From the IMG/VR virus record IMGVR_UViG_3300006919_000439, positions 1-24,032 of that record: a stretch of 24,032 nt of DNA, one strand, 5' to 3'. A model generated the notes under the pieces. It made no database searches and was not told the origin of the DNA. It saw only the letters and a program-made list of their open reading frames with translations. Shown piece by piece: positions 20,718 through 24,032 of the stretch. A program made the translations under genes and the position numbers. The stretch's first letter is position 1; every line of letters begins with the position of its first letter. The stretch is from a virus.

Positions 20718-20852
20718 ATGGACATGCCTATTTTGCTGTGGCACCTGATACTTTTCATGGTGCTGCGTGATACGATCAAGCTGCTGTTCTTTCTCGCAGA
20801 CAGAAGAGCACTTCAGAAAAAATTTCCCCGCCGCAACTATACTGACAAATGA
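20718..20852 (+). CDS. Small membrane peptide with basic tail
   Basis: This 44-residue peptide starts at 20718, one base after the previous stop. One hydrophobic helix (PILLWHLILFMVL) is followed by LLFFLADRRA and a basic end KKFPRRNYTDK. Its last codons lie in repeat copy B and match a tail encoded near 17218. Together with the 20450 gene it forms a membrane pair of unknown role. Confidence 0.6.
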   Translation: MDMPILLWHLILFMVLRDTIKLLFFLADRRALQKKFPRRNYTDK

Positions 20853-20860
20853 ACAGGTAA
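20817..20860 (+). repeat. Repeat element, copy B of a 44-bp pair
   Basis: This copy covers the end of the 20718 gene and its stop. It shares CCCCGCCGCAA and CAAATGAA plus AGGTAA with 17218-17261. No gene starts immediately after this copy, unlike copy A. Confidence 0.6.
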
Positions 20861-20888
20861 AATAAATCTTTTGAAAATCTTTTCCGAT

Positions 20889-20930
20889 TAGGGCCAGATG
20901 GGTTGCATCTGGCCCTATGCTTTGTACGAT
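20889..20930 (+). promoter_or_regulatory. Promoter P5 inside a 12-bp perfect hairpin
   Basis: TTGCAT at 20903-20908 and TACGAT at 20925-20930 are 16 bases apart, with CTGGCCCTAT at 20909-20918 in the spacer. TAGGGCCAGATG at 20889-20900 is the perfect complement of CATCTGGCCCTA at 20906-20917, so the motif is doubled in opposite orientation. The bases after it (AACATCATA, then GACGCAACAA) recur after promoter P6. Confidence 0.6.
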
Positions 20931-21138
20931 AACATCATACAAGACGCAACAATGACTGACTCGGAGCGGTGACAAACACAACCCACTTGCTTCGTGGCGA
21001 TGACTGAAACTTCCTTTGAGATGAAAGCGGTGACCATCATGATTGGCTGAAGGGGGCAGGCGAAAAGCCAGCAAGGATTCCTAAGACCCCCAGGATGTGA
21101 CTTTTCTTTTTCGCGGCAACTAACCCAGGAGAGATGTG
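20931..21138 (+). promoter_or_regulatory. Long leader of the 21139 gene
   Basis: No gene is seen in this 208-base stretch. A hairpin of GGGGG (21052-21056) with CCCCC (21087-21091) contains GGC-GAAAA-GCC. It is followed by CAGGATGTG at 21091-21099, a second AGGATGT like the one at csrA. AAGGATT near 21073 is also exposed. CAACTAACCCAGGAG at 21117-21131 carries the ribosome binding site and recurs at 21519-21533. Confidence 0.45.
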
Positions 21139-21327
21139 ATGAAGAACGCGACCTGCCCTGACTGCGGAAAGCATCATCAGATCGATCAGAAGACTTTCGA
21201 TCAGTTTGGTGTGGACTGCTTCTGCATGCGATGTGTCGACTGGGCACATGTCAAATTCATGAAGAACAACAAAGCAGGAATCAAGACCTGCGTTAAGGGT
21301 TGCCGATGCGGTTTCGGCGACAAGTAG
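21139..21327 (+). CDS. Small Cys-rich zinc-binding protein
   Basis: This 62-residue protein starts at 21139 with AGGAGA upstream; a GTG three bases earlier is in frame. CPDCGKHH and CFCMRC give two CxxC pairs for one zinc ribbon, and a further C...CRC cluster lies near the C-terminus (TCVKGCRCG). Lys and His are abundant. It probably binds nucleic acid or a host protein. Its closeness to a tRNA-like RNA just downstream may be meaningful, but no link is shown. Confidence 0.65.
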   Translation: MKNATCPDCGKHHQIDQKTFDQFGVDCFCMRCVDWAHVKFMKNNKAGIKTCVKGCRCGFGDK

Positions 21328-21333
21328 AGGAAA

Positions 21334-21510
21334 GGGCGAGCAGGGAACTGGACGGTTTGGCATCGTGCATCCCCCCTGACTGTCGAAGGCTATACCGAGT
21401 CGTACGCAAGGTGGCTTTCTACTTTGAGTGATATCCTCAAAGTAAACGGGCAGCTAAGAGTTTGAGGAAACCGGGTTCGAAACCCGGAGTTCCCTGCTCG
21501 CTCTTTTCTT
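21334..21510 (+). ncRNA. Long tRNA-like structured RNA with alternative pairing and T-run end
   Basis: The outer arms GCGAGCAGGGAACT (21336-21349) and AGTTCCCTGCTCGC (21488-21501) form fourteen perfect pairs. Inside the right end is a perfect T-arm, CCGGG, TTCGAAA, CCCGG (21471-21487), directly joined to an acceptor AGTTCCC that pairs with GGGAACT at 21343. ACG...CGT with GG in the loop follows the left acceptor like a D-arm. About 105 bases replace the anticodon arm, including the nine-pair hairpin TACTTTGAG/CTCAAAGTA (21420-21444). CCTCAAA there can also pair with TTTGAGG at 21461-21467. TTTTCTTT follows the outer stem. It is too long for a tRNA and too short for known tmRNA. Confidence 0.55.
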
Positions 21511-21540
21511 TCTGAAACAACTAACCCAGGAGTCACTGCG

Positions 21541-21993
21541 ATGCCACGAGTCAACTACGTCCAAAAAGCCCGTAAAGATAATCCTGCCGTCAAAAAAGGC
21601 GAGCCTTACTATTGGTGGCAATTTGCCTACAGCTCGAAGAGCTACAGCAGAACTCGACCACGAGCCTCACAGTTGACTCGTTCTGAGTTTCTTTCAGAGA
21701 TGTATTCGATCATTGAAGAAGTCGAAGACATGTCCCAGGAGGACTTGGGAGGTGAGGGTGCCGACGACCTTATCAACGATCTTGTGAGTCGCGTTGAAGC
21801 GTTGCGAGATGCTGCCGACGAATCCTTCAATAACATGCCAGAAGGTCTTCAGATGGGTCCAACAGGTGAGCTGTTGGAAGCCCGTGTTGCGGCTTGCGAA
21901 CAGATGGGGGACGACCTCGAAGCTGCCAAAGACGGAAATGACGGCGAAGAAAAACTGACTTTACTGCAAGGCGTATCTTACGACGGAGAATGA
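21541..21993 (+). CDS. Conserved phage hypothetical protein
   Basis: This 150-residue protein starts with AGGAG ten bases upstream. The N-terminus (VQKARKDNPAVKKGEPYYWWQFAYSSKSYSRTRPRASQLTRSEF) matches a phage protein type I remember as common and uncharacterised. In some relatives Cys pairs flank this region, suggesting a lost or absent zinc site here. Residues 50-150 form an acidic coiled-coil-like helix (SIIEEVEDMSQEDL, LVSRVEALRDAADESF, LLEARVAACEQMGDDLEAA). The function is unknown. It probably folds as a helical bundle with a nucleic-acid-like basic head. Confidence 0.65.
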   Translation: MPRVNYVQKARKDNPAVKKGEPYYWWQFAYSSKSYSRTRPRASQLTRSEFLSEMYSIIEEVEDMSQEDLGGEGADDLINDLVSRVEALRDAADESFNNMPEGLQMGPTGELLEARVAACEQMGDDLEAAKDGNDGEEKLTLLQGVSYDGE

Positions 21994-22002
21994 GGATTTA
22001 AG

Positions 22003-22278
22003 ATGGGACGTCCAAGAACATCAGCCTCTGAAATCGCCGACAACTTCGTGCTCTGGAAAGAGACGGGGCCATCGAAAGGCATGGCTCTGCACAAAGGTAA
22101 GCAGATTTATCGCTCGGTGCAGAGCTGGCAGGCGGAGCGTGTCGTCCTGATGACTGACGAGATCGAGTGGCGACTGTTCTGGCGAGGAATCAATGTTGTA
22201 CAGCGGCTCGGCGACATGCAGCCTGCAGAGATGCGCGAGTGGCTGATTACTGAAATCGATGAGCTGTTTGATAATTGA
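22003..22278 (+). CDS. Small hypothetical protein
   Basis: This 91-residue protein has AGGA before the ATG at 22003. It starts MGRPRTSASEIADNFVLWKE, and ends EMREWLITEIDELFDN. The GRPR start resembles an AT-hook-like minor-groove contact, though one copy is weak evidence. The rest is Trp-rich (SVQSWQAE, IEWRLFWRG). No family is recognised. Confidence 0.6.
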   Translation: MGRPRTSASEIADNFVLWKETGPSKGMALHKGKQIYRSVQSWQAERVVLMTDEIEWRLFWRGINVVQRLGDMQPAEMREWLITEIDELFDN

Positions 22279-22288
22279 AAGAAGTCCA

Positions 22289-22468
22289 ATGACCGATAAA
22301 GACATTCAGATCACTGCCCTGAAGCAGTTGGTGCTCGACCTGACGGACGGCGACTTCCTGCATCCGCAGGACATTCAGCGGCAGACAGGCTTCAGCCTGA
22401 CGAAGTGTGCCGACATGTTGAAGCAGATTGATGACATTCGAATCCAGGCAAGCCGGGGGAAACTGTGA
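22289..22468 (+). CDS. Small possible helix-turn-helix protein
   Basis: This 59-residue protein starts at 22289 after a purine-rich GAAAGAAG. QDIQRQTGFSLTKCADMLKQIDD looks like a helix-turn-helix with the second helix recognition-like, and the N-terminal ALKQLVLDLTDGDFLHP is a preceding helix. The end overlaps the next gene start (TGATG). It may be a small DNA-binding regulator; the evidence is the pattern only. Confidence 0.5.
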   Translation: MTDKDIQITALKQLVLDLTDGDFLHPQDIQRQTGFSLTKCADMLKQIDDIRIQASRGKL

Positions 22469-22728
22469 TGGACGACGACAAGATCACCTCGCTGAAACGC
22501 GAGATCAACAACTTTATCCACGAGCATGGTCCTGATGCCATGACACTGAAGCAGGCGGAGCGTGCCGCATGCATTCTGCTCGAAGCGTTTCTTGAGGCCC
22601 AGGGTCCGCCTGCGGACACCTATGTCAACAGACCTTGCCCAACCTGCAGCGAAGTCGGGTCCGAAGTCGCTGCTGACAACAGTGACTTCGCAAACTGCAT
22701 GGCATGTGGAGAAAGGTGGCTGCTGTGA
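22468..22728 (+). CDS. Small protein with C-terminal zinc ribbon
   Basis: This 86-residue protein overlaps the previous stop and has GGGGGAA upstream. Helical residues 1-45 (ITSLKREINNFIHEHG, LKQAERAACILLEAFLEA) are followed by a ribbon CPTCSEVGSE...CMACGERW with two CxxC pairs about 20 residues apart. Such small phage proteins are common and of unknown role. Confidence 0.6.
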   Translation: MDDDKITSLKREINNFIHEHGPDAMTLKQAERAACILLEAFLEAQGPPADTYVNRPCPTCSEVGSEVAADNSDFANCMACGERWLL

Positions 22729-22730
22729 GA

Positions 22731-22976
22731 ATGTCCCACGAAGGGCCAATGCTTAAAAAAGTTCGTCTCTGGAACCAGTCGACAACGATCGACAATCAGG
22801 GCAACGAGTGGTGGATTTTTTCCTGGGACGGAAAACCGATTGAAACGTGGCGAGACGAAAAAGCTGCCAGATTTTACATGCAGGAATTTTACAAGTGGAA
22901 TGACAGATACGGTGTGCCGCGAGTGATGCTGTATCGGTGCATTCCTGGGATCGGATTTGTGAGACAGGAGTCTTGA
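22731..22976 (+). CDS. Small hypothetical protein, start uncertain
   Basis: The frame gives 81 residues from the ATG at 22731, or fewer from an ATG at 22749 with AAGGG before it, or two more from a GTG at 22725 that overlaps the previous stop. It contains WNQSTTIDNQGNEWWIFSWDGKPIETWRDEKAARFYMQEFYKW, a beta-hairpin then helix with many aromatic residues. No family is recognised. It is the last gene before a gene-free structured stretch. Confidence 0.55.
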   Translation: MSHEGPMLKKVRLWNQSTTIDNQGNEWWIFSWDGKPIETWRDEKAARFYMQEFYKWNDRYGVPRVMLYRCIPGIGFVRQES

Positions 22977-23202
22977 GAGTGCCGTAGTTCTAACCCAGGG
23001 TGTGACCTGGGCTCGCAGTGGGATCAGCAGGCAGGTTGCAAACTGTTTGCTGGGTGCCGGTCTCGACGGAGAGCGGAGCTACAAGGCGAGATAAAACATC
23101 CGGGGAAAACCCGGAAGATTCCCTGCGACGTCCGGCAGCTAAAGTGGCTGTTGGTCACCAGGGGCGGTTCTCTCAGGACTCCTGACTTAGAAAGGCAGGG
23201 TG
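22977..23202 (+). ncRNA. Gene-free stretch with several hairpins, possible structured RNA
   Basis: No gene is seen. Hairpins include CCCAGG/CCTGGG (22994-23011), GCAAAC/GTTTGC (inverted, one base between), CCGGG, GAAAA, CCCGG (23100-23114), and CAGC...GCTG near 23136-23150. GGCAGCTAA near 23134 also occurs inside the 21334-21510 RNA, near 21450. CTAACCCAGG near 22990 echoes the leader repeat CAACTAACCCAGGAG. The stretch contains no T-arm, so it is not a tRNA. Confidence 0.35.
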
Positions 23203-23334
23203 ATGAAATATCTCAGTTGGATCATGGTCGCTGTCTCACTGACAGGGCTGACCTTCCTGGGCCTGGTGGCTTTGGCTGCCATTGGAAACATCCTCATCGA
23301 CTGGACTGTCGAATTATTGAAAGCAACACGATGA
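23203..23334 (+). CDS. Small single-pass membrane peptide
   Basis: This 43-residue peptide has AAAGGCAGGG before the ATG at 23203. It is almost entirely one membrane helix (SWIMVAVSLTGLTFLGLVAL, then AAIGNILI), ending DWTVELLKATR. Its stop overlaps the next start (ATGA), so the two are coupled. Role unknown. Confidence 0.65.
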   Translation: MKYLSWIMVAVSLTGLTFLGLVALAAIGNILIDWTVELLKATR

Positions 23335-23690
23335 AAAAATTAACACTTAAAGGCCAACGATTCGGAAGCTTGACAGTAATCGGCGAAGCGACTCCGAAAG
23401 ACGGATCGCCATTTACACATTGGAAGTGCAGGTGTGATTGCGGGAAAGCTGTCACGGTGCGTGGAGTGTGTCTGAAACACGGAAATACCAAAAGCTGCGG
23501 ATGCTCTCGTCAAGTGGAAGGTTTCAACGCTCGGACGCTGCTCACATATGACGGTCGGACGCAGTCCTTGAGTGCCTGGGCTCGCGAGATGGGAATGAGT
23601 CGGTCGGTGTTGAGCGTGCGACTGCATCGTGGTTGGGAACTGGAAAAAGCTCTGACGACGCCTGTCAGAAAAAGAGCAGTCAATTCCTGA
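23331..23690 (+). CDS. Phage zinc-ribbon plus NUMOD/IENR-like DNA-binding protein
   Basis: This 119-residue protein starts at the ATG at 23331, coupled to the preceding peptide. Residues 6-55 (GQRFGSLTVIGEATPKDGSP, then WKCRCDCGKAVTVRGVCLKHGNTKSCGC) are the RFG-L-TV...CDCG...SGNTKSCGC module. That module is found at the start of phage HNH and AP2-domain homing-type proteins, with four Cys for zinc. The C-terminal 40 residues (TQSLSAWAREMGMSRSVLSV, then RLHRGWELEKAL) match the repeat motif seen at the ends of homing endonucleases (WA-x-x-x-G-x-S...R-x-x-x-GW-x-x-x-x-AL), a helix-turn-helix-like DNA contact. No nuclease core lies between, so it may be a remnant or a free-standing DNA-binding protein. 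Confidence 0.75.
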   Translation: MKKLTLKGQRFGSLTVIGEATPKDGSPFTHWKCRCDCGKAVTVRGVCLKHGNTKSCGCSRQVEGFNARTLLTYDGRTQSLSAWAREMGMSRSVLSVRLHRGWELEKALTTPVRKRAVNS

Positions 23691-23701
23691 AACTTTCTGA
23701 A

Positions 23702-23747
23702 ATAGGACCAGATAGTGGATTGACGCTGGCCCTATGGACGATACACT
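23702..23747 (+). promoter_or_regulatory. Promoter P6 with inverted motif pair
   Basis: TTGACG at 23720-23725 and TACACT at 23742-23747 are 16 bases apart. CTGGCCCTAT starts the spacer at 23726-23735, and ATAGGACCAG at 23702-23711 is its reverse complement with one mismatch. Spacer and downstream bases resemble P5 (CTGGCCCTATG, AACATCATA, GACGCAACAA). Confidence 0.7.
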
Positions 23748-23805
23748 CAACATCATAAGAGACGCAACAAACTTGGTGACCAGCCTTTACCTGTGGAGAT
23801 TCGAG

Positions 23806-24032
23806 ATGGTTTCTTTCAACGAAAACGCTCAGCCGGAAATTACACTGCTGCAGACGAAGGATCAGCGACAGTTGCGAAGCAACATTCACAACTTCCTGCT
23901 CACTGCTTCCCGCAAGGAAGTTCGGCAGGAAATCCTGCACAGCCTCGACCGAGGCGACATCTTCCGCGCACAGTGCTGCCTGGAAGTGCTTATCGACCTG
24001 CTTCCGGATCGTACCGGCACGACTCTGCACGA
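23806..24032 (+). CDS. Unknown protein, cut by the window edge
   Basis: The ATG at 23806 has GGAG eight bases upstream and lies about 50 bases after promoter P6. The frame stays open to the end, 75 codons visible. The residues shown are helical and charged (QPEITLLQTKDQRQLRSNIH, then NFLLTASRKEVRQEILHSLD). No motif is recognised in the part seen. Confidence 0.65.
   Translation, partial: MVSFNENAQPEITLLQTKDQRQLRSNIHNFLLTASRKEVRQEILHSLDRGDIFRAQCCLEVLIDLLPDRTGTTLH

Noticed and set aside
20952-20972. Six-codon frame after promoter P5
   Set aside because: No ribosome binding site and too short to judge; likely chance.
21334-21510. tmRNA
   Set aside because: The T-arm and acceptor fit, but the acceptor lacks the G-U pair needed for alanine charging, the element is far shorter than known tmRNA, and no tag reading frame ending in an Ala-rich peptide is visible.
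1-24032. CRISPR array, insertion sequence or integrase
   Set aside because: No regularly spaced direct repeats of suitable length, no transposase or recombinase motif and no attachment-like duplication were seen.

Overview
The window reads as part of a tailed double-stranded DNA bacteriophage (or prophage) genome, in the DNA replication, nucleotide-metabolism and early accessory region. All 38 credible complete or partial genes, and one gene remnant, lie on the + strand. They are tightly packed with ATGA, TAATG or TGATG junctions. Replication proteins (SSB-like protein, Dda/RecD-like helicase, family A DNA polymerase, primase-SF3 helicase, resolvase-like nuclease) are present, and no virion structural or packaging gene is visible. 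The sequence is moderately GC-rich with AGGAG/GGAG ribosome binding sites. Nothing identifies the host; a phage of an environmental bacterium is the safe statement.

Layout: 1-250 is a structured non-coding leader with a 14-bp stem-loop and a tRNA-like element. 272-2843 holds an SSB-like protein, a terminator, a helicase and an HNH protein. 2847-5032 holds a membrane-anchored trypsin-like protease and a translationally coupled unknown gene. 5077-5918 is a terminator followed by a class 3 lipase. 5915-10112 starts at a promoter and holds a cytosine-C5 methyltransferase, two small genes, a divergent thymidylate-synthase-like protein and DNA polymerase. 10113-11175 is an AT-richer island with a gene remnant, four tandem 8-bp repeats, a SAM methyltransferase and a gene-free, hairpin-rich stretch. 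11096-11967 holds a promoter, a small secreted Tyr-rich protein, a tRNA-like gene, terminators and a CsrA homologue followed by a strong terminator. 12001-16365 holds Dam methylase, a small protein, a PD-(D/E)XK nuclease, primase-helicase and an unknown gene. 16362-17213 holds a consensus-like promoter, an unknown gene, a tRNA and three copies of one hairpin. 17264-20852 holds a MazG-like NTPase, ThyX, a Lys-rich protein, a DUF1599-type nucleotide-modification protein, a papain/C39-like putative peptidase and two membrane peptides. 20853-24032 holds small genes separated by three structured intergenic regions, then a promoter and a gene cut by the window edge.

How it fits together: SSB, helicase, primase-helicase, PolA and nuclease form the replication module. 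ThyX, MazG-like, DUF1599 and the TS-like protein form a nucleotide-supply or nucleotide-editing module. Three DNA or SAM methyltransferases may protect the genome. The main unusual theme is regulation. At least six promoter-like sites carry a shared CTGGYCCTAT motif in or beside the -35/-10 spacer. The phage encodes its own CsrA, with the usual RNA-binding Arg6 replaced and a CsrA-like site over its own ribosome binding site. Several start regions and intergenic regions form hairpins, including a 150-nt tRNA-like RNA with two mutually exclusive pairings.
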